A stretch of DNA of 64,000 bases, taken from Maratus speciosus (lineage: Eukaryota; Arthropoda; Arachnida; Araneae; Salticidae). The translations under genes and the position numbers were made by a program. Under the pieces are notes generated by a model. The model made no database searches and had not been told where the DNA came from. It saw nothing but the letters and a program-made list of their open reading frames with translations. Shown one piece after another: positions 45,806-57,642 of this stretch; within the stretch, counting starts at the first letter, position 1; every line of letters starts with the position of its first letter. The stretch is from assembly GCA_963932465.1 (NCBI GenBank), contig OZ010798.1, forward strand, positions 18,522,981-18,586,980, given 5' to 3'.

Positions 45806-46002
45806 ATCCATCTAAAGATTCTCCATTGGTGCCTAATAAGTATGATGTACTTTGCCAAAATCATTTTAGACAAGATGATTACACACAAGGGCCATTAATT
45901 AAATTTCATATGAAATTTCATAGCGTAAATAAATATTTTCAATACACAAACAATGCTTGTTTTATTTTTAGTGGAAAGTTATTTGCAAATAAAGGCAAGT
46001 GA
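45806..46002 (+). pseudogene. THAP-domain-like exon fragment
   Basis: After a polypyrimidine stretch and AG (TTTCTTTGTTTTTAG) an open frame reads VPNKYDVLCQNHFRQDDYTQ (middle part) and runs to a TAA after KLFANKGK. The spacing SKY/NKY-xx-LC-xx-HF-xxx-D-Y/F is the C-terminal half of a THAP zinc finger (the C-x2-H pair of the C2CH motif). The N-terminal half with the first C-x-C pair should lie in an upstream exon, which I do not find. THAP fingers occur in P-element-type and other DNA transposases and in host genes. A diverged relative lies within the hAT-type element at 40795. Most likely a transposon remnant. Confidence 0.45.
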
Positions 46003-46308
46003 TATTAATTTATATATTATATTTAAACAAAAATGAACATATGTCTTAAAATTTATATAATGTAAAAAAATGATGTACAATTCACTAAAAGTTTAAAAAT
46101 CCTTTCTCTTTACAAACATTTTATAGTAAAAATATAATTCACTACAACAATTTAAATTGATATTTATAGCAGATATAGAAAGAAATAATGTTAAATTCTA
46201 GTTATAATATAAAAAATTAAAACAAAGTTCATTTTATAAACTAATTTATTTTAAATTTTTAGATATAAATATTCTCAATGCAGCCTTTGTTTACGTTATT
46301 TACTTGTG

Positions 46309-46450
46309 CATAGCTGCCAACTTTTACGCTTTTTTCTTACCACTAAATTTTAAAAGAATTTTTTGAATCGCAGAGTTCGCCGATTAAGTATGAAAAATTT
46401 CGCTGTTAAATTTTAGTGGTAAGAGAAAAGCGTAAAAGTTGACAACTATG
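46309..46450. mobile_element. CATAGCTGCCAAC-ended MITE, 142 bp, 6-bp TSD (copy 2)
   Basis: Ends CATAGCTGCCAACTTTTACG and (complemented) CATAGTTGTCAACTTTTACG, with CTTGTG at 46303-46308 and 46451-46456. It shares TACCACTAAA with the copy at 8450. Confidence 0.92.
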
Positions 46451-46666
46451 CTTGTGGGTATTTAAAGATTGTGCCAATTTGTCACTTATACATGGCGGCG
46501 TACTTTGGGGCTAAATTTATTTCCACTTTTAAATCAGGCAAACCGTGATTGCGTGAGGCATATAGTAATATATGGGTAGCGGTTTATTCATTACATATTA
46601 GTTATATAAAAAAAAGCCCAAATTAATGCCCACATTAAAAAGTATCAGCTGTATAAACTGGAATTA

Positions 46667-46847
46667 CAGGGCTCCCAAATGGTCCGCCAACTGAATACCA
46701 ATAAAATTTAACAGAAAAATTTATGGTATGTCTGCGCTAAAATTAACTTTCAAATGTGATTCCGGGGCGATTTGTAAGAAAAATCTAAAAAGAAAATTTT
46801 TCTAAAAAAATATTGGTATTCAGTTGGTGGACAATTTGGGAACCCTG
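46667..46847. mobile_element. CAGGGCTCCCAAAT-ended MITE, 181 bp, 6-bp TSD
   Basis: Ends CAGGGCTCCCAAATGGTCCG and (complemented) CAGGGTTCCCAAATTGTCCA, then AACTGAATACCAATA in both arms. Flanks are GAATTA at 46661-46666 and 46848-46853. The tandem copy at 49580 has the single GAATTA empty site. Confidence 0.93.
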
Positions 46848-47400
46848 GAATTATATCCCAACACCAGTTTGTATAATTCTACATGAAACGTCGCTAGATG
46901 GAGCTTTATACAGGTATTTTTATTTTTTTTTCAATTGAAAATGAAGTGCACATTCAAGCTCCTTGCGCAATGTTGTTAGTATTAAGTTTTATGAGGATAT
47001 AATAAATTATTTTAATAATTAAAACTACTTTCTGATTTTTATATCCTTGCACATGTTTTTTTATAAGCATAGGATATGGCTCGGTTGCAATCATTGAAAT
47101 GTATCAGTCATAAATATACCAAGTTGTCTCAAAAATAACTGTTCGCATAAATAAAATAAGATTTGAACATAATGGAACATAGCTTTTTTAATAAAGGCAA
47201 AACTATTTCCTTAATTGTAAAAATACCAGTTCTTTCCCAACCTATCATATAAAAAGATCATCTATAAACTATCAATTAACCAACTAAAATATTTAAAATG
47301 TATGCTTTCAAATAACACAGCAATGAAAATACTATGTAGATTAGTAAAATGAAAGATAAATAAAAAAAATTAAAAATTTGTCACGCAGTTTTGAACTTAA

Positions 47401-48007
47401 CACCTTGAGGTCAAGCTTATGGACTGGAGGTATTTGGTACTTTTCATGAGTTTTTAAAAAAATACTTGAAAGATATGAATTTTAATATTTTTTTATTATA
47501 AACTTCAAACTCTTCTTATTCATAATCAATGAATTATTTAAATGTACAAAAAATTAATATTTAATGAGAAATTATTGAAAAGAGAATGTTTTATATTTTT
47601 AAAAAAAGTTCCGCAGAAGAGAATATCGTTTTTAACATAAATATTTATATAGACTTGAATAAAAACTTACCTAACTATTGTACAAGTACCTGAAAATAGG
47701 TTTTATTTTGTGTGGTACAATTCAAAGCACAAAGAGAGCAGCACAACAAGGTCGAAAATATGTTCTGATTAAACTCATATTCTCGATATTTTCATATACT
47801 TACTTCTGCTCAGTGCTCCCAAGTATTTTTATTTATTTATTTTCTAAATAAAAGATTCGTAAATAATATGTGAAAAGACAGAGAACGTATATAGTAGGTA
47901 TTTTTATAGCTTAGAGAGTCAAAAGTTGACCTCGAGAGACTATTAGGCATAGTTCGCTTTGCCGAAAACGGTAACCCGACAGACACCCGGGCTTAGGTCT
48001 CAAAGTG
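47401..48007. mobile_element. TTAA-bounded element in tandem copy 1, 607 bp
   Basis: Ends CACCTTGAGGTCAAGC and (complemented) CACTTTGAGACCTAAGCCC, within TTAA at 47397-47400 and 48008-48011. It is shared by position with tandem copy 2, so it predates the duplication. Confidence 0.8.
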
Positions 48008-50123
48008 TTAAATATTATATTTTTGAAAAACTTATGATGTTTGATTCATGATTTCTTTAATATTTGATTTTTACCTATTCCAACTATAAATACAGTATAA
48101 TTGAATGTAAAACATACTTAATTATAGATTTTTAAGACTACAATGGAGTAAATAGCAATGTTCAGTACCTGTCTGCAAAACATCAAATTCAGTCGTGTGG
48201 GGAAGACACGATACACTTTTCTTATTGCAAGCCTCACAAAGATTTTTTTGAACAAATTTTTTCACGTTTTCTTTCATAGTAACCTTTTATTTATGTATTA
48301 AAAATATAAAGAATTTCAAAAGCGAATCTTTAAAAAAATAAATCCTAATTATTTTGAATAATTATTATTATAGCAAAACTCCCCATTACTGGGGAGGATT
48401 GATACTCTTGCAAGGGTGATTTGATATACTGCTACCTAAGTTTTGGAAATAAAAGATGCAGACAATTCAATTTATGTTCCATACCATTTTTTGAACATAA
48501 CTCTTGAAATACTTAAATAAAAATAAAGTTAATTAATATCGATAGTTATTTATTTATTTTGGCAACAAGGTTTTGATTCTTTCATATCTAATTTTAAAAA
48601 AATGTGCAATGTTCAATGGACGATAACATACGTTTGAAAACAAATATGAGGAAAAGCTTTTCTTGATTAAAAACAAAAATATTGTTTAAAATTTGAAGTT
48701 GCATTTATTTATTTATTTATTTATTTTGTAAAGCTTTTATTATTAGGAAATTTAATAAAAACAGGTTTTTGCAACCAGACTACATGTATATTTAAATTTT
48801 AATTAAAAAGAAATCACGCGTGTAAAACGCCATCTAGTGAGAACATTCATGTCTAATGGTGTAAACTGGAGTCGAGGTATAAATCCACTTTATACTGCTT
48901 TTTTATGTGCTCTATTTTTGTGGAGGGAGGTGGTAACTTCATGGGTGTTTTTTTTCTGTAAGTAATATCGAAAGATTAATCATGCCAGAATTAGTATACT
49001 CCCGTACTTTAATAAACGAAACTTATTTTTAAGCATCTTTTAATCTCACTATCCCATGCTCTGTATATTCTTCTGCAAAAAGATTCCTAACTAAGTCTAC
49101 TGCCCATGCGTAACCACATCTTTACATGCCCCATGAAGTTTCAGTTAACATTAGCGCACTCTGTAACTAAATTATCTTAATTGAATTCTGATTGATAAAA
49201 AAAAAAAAAAAAACTTTAACATTGTAGTATAAAAAGAAACGACGAAGAATGCAATAAATCTGTACAGCGTGTTATTATATTCGTTAAAACAAATCACTTC
49301 TATTATAAATTCATAAAACCAGTGAAAGGTCCTTTTGTATCTTATTGTATTTATTAGAATAAGAGACCCTGCTGTGAAAGTTTTATCTACTCACACCAGC
49401 AAAGTTTTAAAATTGTTTTTCATATTATTTTAAGGTCCGTTTTTGAAATACCATTCGTACAATCATCGTAGACTTTTAAAAGCTTGCGAGCACCCTTACC
49501 GGTATTAAATACTCCTCGCCAAAACTGAAGAAGACAGCAGAACTCGTCTAAATAGCTCACAACACATAAAAAAGTAACAGCTGTATAAACTGGAATTATA
49601 CCGCAACACCCTTTTGTATAATTCTACATGAAACTTGTCGTTAGGTAGCTCTTTACACAAGTATTTTTTTAAATTGAAAATGAAATACACATCCAAGTTT
49701 CCTTGGGCAAAGTTGTTATTATTAATTTTAATCGTGATATAATAAATTATTTTAATAATTAAAGGTACTTTCTGATTTTTATATCCTTGCACATATTTTT
49801 TTTTTCTATCAACATAGGATATGGTTCGGTTGCAATCACTGAAATGTATCAGTCATAATTGTACCAAATTGCCTCAAAAATAACTACTCTCATAAATAAA
49901 ATATAATATTTAAACATAATAGAACATAGGTTTTTAATACAGGCAAAAATATTTCTCCAGTTCTTTCCCGAGCTATAATATAAGAAAATCAACTATCAAT
50001 TAATCAACTAAAATATTTAAAGTATATGATTTGAAATAAAACAACACTGAAAAATATGCAGATTAGTAAAATGAAATATAAATACAAAATTTAAAAAAAA
50101 CTGTCATTCAGTTTTTAACTTAA

Positions 50124-50752
50124 CACTTTGAGGTCTGAGCTATTTCAAATGTATATTTCCCTCTGGACTGAAGGAATTTAGTATTTTTCATGATTTTCTA
50201 AAAAAATACTTGGAAGATATGTATTTTAATATTTTTTTATTGTAAACTTCAAACTTTTCTTATTCATAATCAAGGAACTATTTAAATGTACAAAAATTGA
50301 TACTTAATGAGAAATTATTGAATAAAGCACGTTTCATATTTTAAAAAAGAGTTCCGCAAAAGAAACCATCATTTTTTAACATAAAATGTTACATCGACTT
50401 GAATAAAAACTTACCCGATTGTTGTACAAATATCTGAAAATATGATTTATTTGTATATAAACATACTTTAGTAAAATTTGCTTTTGTGCGGTACATTTCA
50501 AAGGACAAAGAGCAGCTCCACAAGGCTCACAATAAGCTCTGATTAAACTCATATTTTTATACCACGTATTTTTATTTATTTATTTTTTCAAAATAAAAAG
50601 TTCGTAGATAATATGTGAAAAGACAGCGAACGTATATAGTAGGTATTTTTATTGCTCAGAGAGTTAAAATTGGACCTCGAGAGACTCTCAATCTTAGTTC
50701 GCTTCACCGAAAACAGCAACCGTGAAGACAAACGGGCTTAGACCTCGAAGTG
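50124..50752. mobile_element. TTAA-bounded element in tandem copy 2, 629 bp
   Basis: Ends CACTTTGAGGTCTGAGC and (complemented) CACTTCGAGGTCTAAGCCC, within TTAA at 50120-50123 and 50753-50756. Homologous to 47401-48007. Confidence 0.8.
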
Positions 50753-50945
50753 TTAAATAGTATATTTTTGAAAAACTTCTTATGGTGTTTGATTTATGAT
50801 TTCATTGATATTCTATTTTTGACCTATTCAAAACTGATTTTATTAGAATTGAATAGAAAACATACTTAATTTACATGTTTTTTAAGACTTGTGATGGAGT
50901 AAATAGTACTGTTCATTATCTGTCCGCAAAACTTAAATTTACGCC

Positions 50946-51086
50946 CAGGGGTGTCCAACTGTGGCCCGCCGGATAACACTAAAATTTTACAGTTATCTTT
51001 GCCTTGTCTAATCGTCGAATTGCTGCGATTCAACTTGTCGGCTATTTCTTTAAAATTTTAGTGGTAGCCACAGTTGGACACCCCTG
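50946..51086. mobile_element. CAGGGGTGTCCAAC-ended MITE, 141 bp
   Basis: Ends CAGGGGTGTCCAACTGTGGC and its exact complement, with ACTAAAATTTTA in both arms. The tandem copy (near 48190) lacks it. The target duplication is not clear because the flanks have diverged. Confidence 0.82.
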
Positions 51087-52282
51087 CTCTAGGAGATACA
51101 TGATGCCCCTTTATTATTGTAAGTTTCACAAAGTTTATTTTGAACAAATTTTTCACATTTTTTTTTTATAGTAACCTTTTATTTATATATTTAAAAAATG
51201 ATAAATTTAAAAAGAAAATCATTCAAAAATATATCCTAATTATTTTGAAAGGTTACTATTGTTGCAAATCTCCCCATTTCTGGGGGAGGAGTGATACTCT
51301 TGAAAGGGAGTTTGTTACACTAAATTTGGGGGGGGGGGGGGAGAAGATGCAGGCTATTCAATTTATGTTCCATACCATTCTTTGAACCTAGCTATTGAAA
51401 TATATAAATAAAAATAAAGTTAACGGATTTTGTTAGCTTTATTTTATTTTATTTTTTTATTTTGGCCACAAGGTTCTGAATCTTACATCCTTTCAAATAA
51501 ATGTGCAAAGTTGTGTGGATAATCACGTACTAGTTTGAAAACAAATATGCAGAAAAGTAATAAATAATACTCACTTGATAAAAACTCAAATATTGTTTAA
51601 TTTTTTTTTTTTTGCATTTATTTATTAAAATAATTCTTTTATTATTAAAAAATTTAATAGAAACGAGATTTTTGCAAGCGGATTACATGTATATTTAATA
51701 TTTAATAATATTATAAAAAAAAAAATACTCGTATTAAACGACATCCAGTGAGAACATTCATGTATAATGGTGTAATCCGGAGTCGAGATATAGTTCCAAT
51801 TTATAATGCATTTTTTATGTGCTCTTTTCTTTTCGTAGGGAGGTGGCAACTTTATTGGGTCTTCTTTCTTGATTCTATTGCACATGTGTAGAAACACCTT
51901 TACATCCTCCATAAAGTTTCAGTTATCATAGCGAACTCTAAACCAAAATTATCTTAATTTAACTATAATTGACAAAACAACAACAAAAAAAATTTAAAAT
52001 TGCTGTATAAAAATAAACGTCAAAGATTGAAATAAATCTGTACAACGTGTTATTGTATTCGTTAAAACAAATCACTTTTACTAAAAATTCGTTATACGAC
52101 TGAAAGCTGCTGTTGTAGTTTATTGCTTTTATTAAAATTAGAAAGTGAACAGTAAAATATTATTCTACTCTATCCAACAAAGTTAATTAATTAAGTTGTA
52201 TTTTATTTTAAGCTCTGTTTTTGTAAGGTTTTCCAAAGTTGTAGAATTTTTAGAAGCGAACGAGCACCTTTAAAGGTATTAA

Positions 52283-52711
52283 GGCTGTTCTTAACTGCTC
52301 TGCTCAACAAGCGCAAAACGTTCTGACACATTTACAAATTCAATTTTTAACGGAAAGATATAAAAATGGAAAGCCTGGCCATGGAAGCGATATGGAATTG
52401 AACTGTTTTTTCCATTTTTTGGTCCATGAATTACTCAAGGAATGAAGTGAATTACTTAAGCGATTTCGATCACGTGGCAAACCCGCTTTTCGCCCGCTCT
52501 CGAGTGATTTTTCTACTTTCACGCGGAAATTCGATTCAAAACGTCCACTTTGACATCATTTCAGAAAGATCTATTGGGTTTGCAAAAAAAAATCGGAAAA
52601 ACAGCTCGATGACATAGTTTCTGAACAACACAAGCCAGTTTCATGCATTTTCGATCAAAAATAAATTAAAACTTATGTCAGGAAGTTGCCGTTTTTGATT
52701 TGAGAACAGCC
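52283..52711. mobile_element. GGCTGTTCT-ended TTAA element, 429 bp
   Basis: Ends GGCTGTTCTTAA and (complemented) GGCTGTTCTCAAATC, within TTAA at 52279-52282 and 52712-52715. Tandem copy 1 has the empty site (TATTAAATACTCCTCGCC, near 49504). The frames inside (52340-52617) overlap on both strands and are not recognisable. Confidence 0.85.
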
Positions 52712-53317
52712 TTAAGCCTCCTCACCAAAACTAGAAAACGAAGTATCAGGTTTTCTCCAAATCGCACAACACTCTCGGATAAACGAAGTGACATTTCAGT
52801 TAGGCTCATCAAACTTTGTGGCCATGGTTTATTAAAAAAGTTAGTAAAGGTTTACTTGATAAAAATAAACTATAAACACTAGTGTAAAACACAATAAGTA
52901 ATCAAACAACCTATTAAAACACCTTAAGACAAAGGTTTATGGTCATTAATTAGTTACAATTGAAAAATTACACTATAAATCGCAACAAAATGGCCAACTT
53001 TAAATTATTTTTAACTTCAGTTACTGGAAATTAAAATATGTACTTATAACAAAATGTGATCGTAATATTTAAACAAAGAACTTCAGGTTTTTGAAAATAA
53101 AAACCAAGTTTTTTTTAACCCTCTTTAAGGATTTCTTAAAAATTTTAGGTCCGGGATCCATAGAATACAGTTAAGGCGACACATATCTAAAAGTTTCGTT
53201 TACAACACAGTTTTTATGTATTTATTTTACTACGAACTCTTAGGAAACAATAAGTTAAAAAAAATTATTTACTATTGAATTTATTCTAATAAAATAATTT
53301 TCTTTTGTGTATTCATT

Positions 53318-53853
53318 TTAACCCCTTAATTCTCGCTCCCGTCAATATCACGGGATGAGGTGTCATTCATTATTTCTCGTGCTCGTCATATTTCCGGACT
53401 GGTTAATTATTGCTGGAAAAAACTTCTGAAACCAGAAATATTTAACTGGCATTTCCGTTTGAAATTTTTGAATAGCGTCATATGGATTTGGTTTTTGGCG
53501 CTGATTGTAATGTTGGACTTTGTACTGCGTGTTTCGAAATATATCACACTCAAAAAAATTATTAGTAGTAAAAATTTAATGTATATTATATTATTTCAAA
53601 TATTATTTGTAAAAATTTGTTTGATGATAATAAATAAAGATCTAAGATGTGAAAAATAAATGTTTTATTCGTATTAATTTGCACGGTGTAAAACAAGCAT
53701 TAAGACACAGAATTATCACATGATGGCTTTTCTACAAATATGAATTTGTTCTATAACATCTCTTTTTTCGCCTTAAAAAAAAAACTAATTGCATATTTTA
53801 TTTAGAAACCTTATAATTATTCAATTTCTGTAATAAAATAAACAGGTACGTTA
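53318..53853. repeat. Direct repeat with a piggyBac-like end, copy 1
   Basis: Starts TTAACCCCTTAATTCTCGCT, a typical TTAACCC-type terminus, and runs about 535 bp in parallel with 55080-55606 (about 85% identity). No opposite terminus was found. The 99-codon frame at 53360-53659 is broken in the second copy, so it is not coding. Confidence 0.8.
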
Positions 53854-53907
53854 TTATAAACATCAGAAGGTTTTTAACAAGGAATAATATTTTATTCCGA
53901 AAGACGT

Positions 53908-54104
53908 ACCGGATTATCTAGCCTGCCGGACCTTAGGATGCCAGATCAGAGAATGCTTACTGCACTACTGAATACTTATAACTTACTTTTTTTTAACACG
54001 CATCTTTCTCTTTTCTATTTTCATCGAAATTCCGGATAATCCGAATTTTTTGTAATCCGACCAGGCACCGGTCCTAATTAGTTCGGGTTAGCGGAGATCT
54101 ACTG
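53908..54104. mobile_element. Tigger/pogo fragment (one end)
   Basis: The complement of the right side reads CAGTAGATCTCCGCTAACCC, then CGAACTAATTAGGACCGGTG, a terminus I associate with Tigger-type elements; TA follows at 54105-54106. The left side has CCGGATTATC and CCAGATCAGAG words but no matching terminus, so it is a fragment. Confidence 0.55.
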
Positions 54105-54524
54105 TAATTAATATTTATAAAAATGCATCAAATTCCTCTTCTCTAATGGCAAACAGTTGCACTGTATGGAAAATGGGTGTTTTATGGCTCGCGTTTGTTA
54201 AAATCGCAGCAGGTACCCGGGTACCCCGGTCATTGAACACAAGGGCAAATTTTGGTCATTGACATAAGGATTAATACATAAAATACTCGTATTTATTAAA
54301 TCATTTTCAAAAACGTTCAATAATTTCAGACACATGAGATTGTCTTGGAAATTTGATCTTTGATTGCATGCAATTTTATTTTTACTAAACGTCACAAAAA
54401 TACTTCTAGTGATAAATAGTATGCTAAATAGTATGCTTGTTTAAAATGTAGACATTTAAATGGAGCAGATCAGGTTTATTGACAATAACAATTTATGTCT
54501 TTTATTTCTTTTTCTAGCTTATCT

Positions 54525-54673
54525 TAGGCATGAGACTTTTCCGCGTTTTTGCATACCAGTATAATATTAGAGAAAATGATGTTCTGTTAGTAGCAGAATT
54601 TTCCGATTAAATAAAACAACAATTTCTCTAAGGTTATACTGGTGTACAAAAACGCGGAAAAGTCTCATGCCTA
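54525..54673. mobile_element. TAGGCATGAGACTTTTCC-ended MITE, 149 bp, 7-bp TSD
   Basis: The ends are complements of each other over about 45 bp (TAGGCATGAGACTTTTCCGC). The exact repeat CTTATCT lies at 54518-54524 and 54674-54680. The centre (TTAGAGAAAATGATGTTCTG, then CCGATTAAATAAAAC) resembles the centre of the 9177 MITE. Confidence 0.9.
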
Positions 54674-55079
54674 CTTATCTAGAACTCGCAAAAGAAATAT
54701 CTGTTTAGTTTGGCACCGGAAAAATAAATCAGAAAAGTTTATTTTGTTTTAATTACGCTATTTTCTGATTGATTTCTTAAAAGCTTCGTAGAAAGTTTTC
54801 ATGACCACACACCTTTAAAAAGGTGTTCATTGTATGTTACTAATAGAAATCTTTCACAGGTTGCGGAACTTCAGGATGTAATTACGTAACAAGCGATTCA
54901 AAATCGAGAATCTGCAAATGGTTCAGTCACCACGTCGATGACAAGAAATTTCTGTAGATAATTTGCGAAATCAAACTGTTGAAAGGAAAAATAAATTTGT
55001 ATCATCCGAATTAAATACTTTTTGCAATTTCGAAAATAATTTTATAGTATTGGCAAACAAACTAATATTCGAGATTTTT

Positions 55080-55606
55080 TTAACCCCTTAATTCTCGCTC
55101 CCGTCAATATCACGGTCTGAGGTGGCGTTCGTTATTTCAGGCTCCCGTCATATTTCCGAGATGGAGATTTATTGCTGGAAAAAACTTCTGAAACCAGAAA
55201 AAATTAACTGACATTTCGGTGTGAAGTCTTTGAATATTGCGTTCGGGTTTGGCTTTTGCGCTGACTGTAATGTTGGGCTTGGTTTTGCATGTTTCGAAAT
55301 ATGTAACACTCAAAAATTTATTAATAATCAAAATTTAATGTATATATATTATTTCAAATATTATTTGTAAAAATATGTGTGATAATGATAAATAAAGACC
55401 TAAGATGTGAAAAATAAAGGTTTTATTCGCATTAATTTGTACGGTGTAAAACAAGCATTAAGACACAGAATTCTCGGATGATGGCTTTTTTTACAGGTAT
55501 GAATTTGTTCTATAACATCTTTTTTTTCGTCTTAAAAAAACTAATTTCATATTTTATTTAGAAACCTTATAATTATTCAGTTTCTGTAATAAAATAAATA
55601 AGCACT
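55080..55606. repeat. Direct repeat with a piggyBac-like end, copy 2
   Basis: See 53318. The spacing of 1.76 kb includes the Tigger fragment and the 54525 MITE. The two termini face the same way, so they are not the two ends of one element. Confidence 0.8.
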
Positions 55607-55682
55607 TTTTTGATGGTTTTTCCAAATATTAAGCGACCGTGAACTTAAGAAACATAAATCAAGAATTCTAAACTAAACTCCT

Positions 55683-55830
55683 ATACAGATATGTCCCGGT
55701 CAGGTGGTCTGCCTAACGCGGGATCCTCGGTGTGTAGTTCCCAAGCAAGCTTGATGTTCATTTTATTGACCCCGAAGTGATGAAATGCTGCGTGAACTTT
55801 GCCCATCCGAGAGTCGAACTCTCGACCTTC
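55683..55830 (-). mobile_element. tRNA-derived SINE (3' part), minus strand
   Basis: On the minus strand, GGTCGAGAGTTCGACTCTCG resembles a tRNA T-arm with a B box (GTTCGACTC). It is followed by AAAGTTCACGCAGCATTTCA, then TCACTTCGGGGTCAATAAAA, and later ACCGAGGATCCCGCG and CACCTGACCGGGACAT. TTCGGGGTCRATAAAAT is a word I associate with a widespread invertebrate SINE tail. The A-box half is missing, so the copy is 5' truncated. Confidence 0.65.
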
Positions 55831-56487
55831 ATAAATCAAGACGATATAAAAGTTTAATCTTGTATTGAAATCAAAAGGTAAATTTAAATTTAACTTCATG
55901 TACAGCTATAAAGTTACTCATGTATTTTTTTTTTTTTACATTTTATAAGCTTGGAAATTTAATGCTTGAAAACTTTATATTTTGAATTTACATCAGCAGA
56001 TGAAGAACAACATCTTAAGTATGATTTCTAATATATGTGTATATTTTCCCCCAATTAATAATTTTAAATGTATAATTATTCATACTAATAATTAAATTAT
56101 AAATTATAACTAATAATAATGCATATTTCTATATACAATTGTATAAAAAATACTTATTTTAATCTGTAGGTATTAGAAATTATAAAATTATGAATTTATA
56201 ATATGAATTCTTTACGATGTAAAAGTACCTATGAATAGCAATTTCAATTTTATTTTTAAACAATCTTGTATTAATCTGAATTTGAAATACCGAAAATAAT
56301 AAAGGCCTGAATTAAAAACTTATGAAATTATAATTTCAGTGTTTAATCTTTCAGCTTTTAAAGTCTATTCTGTGGCCTAGTGTTATTCAAACGATGAAAA
56401 CTATTGTGGCCATGAGGTTGGTTTCTGAGTGGGAGGAGCCTAACTGAAACATCTCAGAGCGTTGCGGCTCATATTCAGAAGTCAGTA

Positions 56488-56722
56488 TTCAACCCACTAC
56501 CCACTGGTGTTGCGTTCACGCAACGGTAAAAATAAATGCACATTTTTAAATTATTAACATAACCACCACTATTTTTCAATTAAAAAATTGGCCTTAGTCA
56601 AAGGCATAAAATTTTAATATCATATAAAGCGAAAATTATCTTTCAGAGTTTGTGGTGGCAAACGACGTTCGACAAATAAGTTGAAAATTTCAACCATATA
56701 AATTTGTCGGTTAATGGGTTAA
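56488..56722. mobile_element. Possible piggyBac-like MITE
   Basis: TTCAACCCACTACCC on the left against (complemented) TTAACCCATTAACCG on the right, 235 bp apart. GTTGCGTTCACGCAAC is a palindrome near the left end. The left TTAA is not intact. Confidence 0.4.
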
Positions 56723-56950
56723 AAGTTAACCAGTATTACTTCCCAAAATCACTAGATTAAATAATGGGAGGAAATGGGTGGAGTTTGTGGTGCTACAGCG
56801 GTTGGGTGGTCCTGCCCATCTAGTTGAATCTATACGGAGGAAAAGCAAAAACTGAAACTAGTCAACATGCGTAGCAGCTTCTTCACGTTACAAACTTTCA
56901 GATATAGTAGAACAGTGACATAATGATTATAATTTAACTCTGATGGTTAA

Positions 56951-57400
56951 GACTCCGCTGCATTGAAACTATCCGATCGCGAAATCCCGTGTTAGTCTGT
57001 GGGAAAACTTTCAAGCGCGATTACTCATTACCTAATATAATTATTAAAATGCCGGTTTCGACATTAGAAAGTAGACGTTAGATGCTGATGATGTACATTT
57101 TTAAAAATTGTTTCCGTAAATTTTAAGTACCTAAAAAATCCCTATAAACTTTGAAATTTCCATTTGATTAAGATTTATCATCTTCTTAAAAATACTTAAA
57201 ATTTACGTAGACAATTTTTAAAAACTCACGCTCAAACTTTTTCAGACAATTTTAAAAAACTCACACTCAACTCGGCATCTGACGTCCACTTTGTGTTGGT
57301 TTTTTAATAATTATATTAGGTAACGAGTAATTGCGCTTCAAAATTTTCCCATAGGCTAAAATTGTATGTCGCGATCGGGGAGTTTCAGTTCAGTGGCCTC
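56951..57400. mobile_element. TTAA-bounded inverted-repeat element, 450 bp
   Basis: TTAA at 56947-56950 and 57401-57404. The arms match over about 100 bp, including CCGATCGCGA, GGGAAAA and TACCTAATATAATTATTAAA. Non-coding. The TTAAGAS... start resembles the 50-775 element. Confidence 0.82.
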
Positions 57401-57642
57401 TTAAGTAAATGCCAAAGACAACATGTAATAGATTTCTAACGTTCGTTACTGAATTTGTTAAGATAAAGCATTTACATTATACGTTCATCGAACGAATTAA
57501 ATAAACTGCTGCTGTACAGTCAGTATATTAAAAAAAAGACGATAAATATTTTATGAAATTCAACCACCAACTCATTGCAGAAAATATAAAAATAGGCATT
57601 TAATAGGAAATTAGGTGTTCTTTCAATCTATGTGTTTTTGGG

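Larger units (their letters stand above)
46636..49555. repeat. Copy 1 of a 2.7-kb tandem duplication
   Basis: Aligns collinearly with 49556 to about 52750. Landmarks: GCTGTATAAACTGGAATTA (46649, 49580), TTTTTATATCCTTGCACAT, GAAAAGACAGAGAACG-like, AGTGAGAACATTCATGT (48836, 51746) and GTACAGCGTGTTATT (49262). The identity looks like about 75-85%. Without insertions the unit is about 2.73 kb. No gene is recognised in either copy; the block may be part of a larger unclassified transposon. Confidence 0.85.
49556..52750. repeat. Copy 2 of the 2.7-kb tandem duplication
   Basis: Collinear with 46636-49555. It carries two insertions absent from copy 1 (50946-51086 and 52283-52711) and lacks the 46667 MITE. 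The homology resumes after the second insertion with CCTCCTCACCAAAACT, matching CTCCTCGCCAAAACT near 49513. Confidence 0.85.

Noticed and set aside
47401..48007. Independent insertion of the same TTAA element in each tandem copy
   Set aside because: The flanks are homologous on both sides in the two copies, so a single insertion before the duplication is simpler.
53360..53659. 99-codon plus-strand frame
   Set aside because: The homologous segment at 55110-55420 is not open in the same frame, and the frame lies in a non-coding repeat end.
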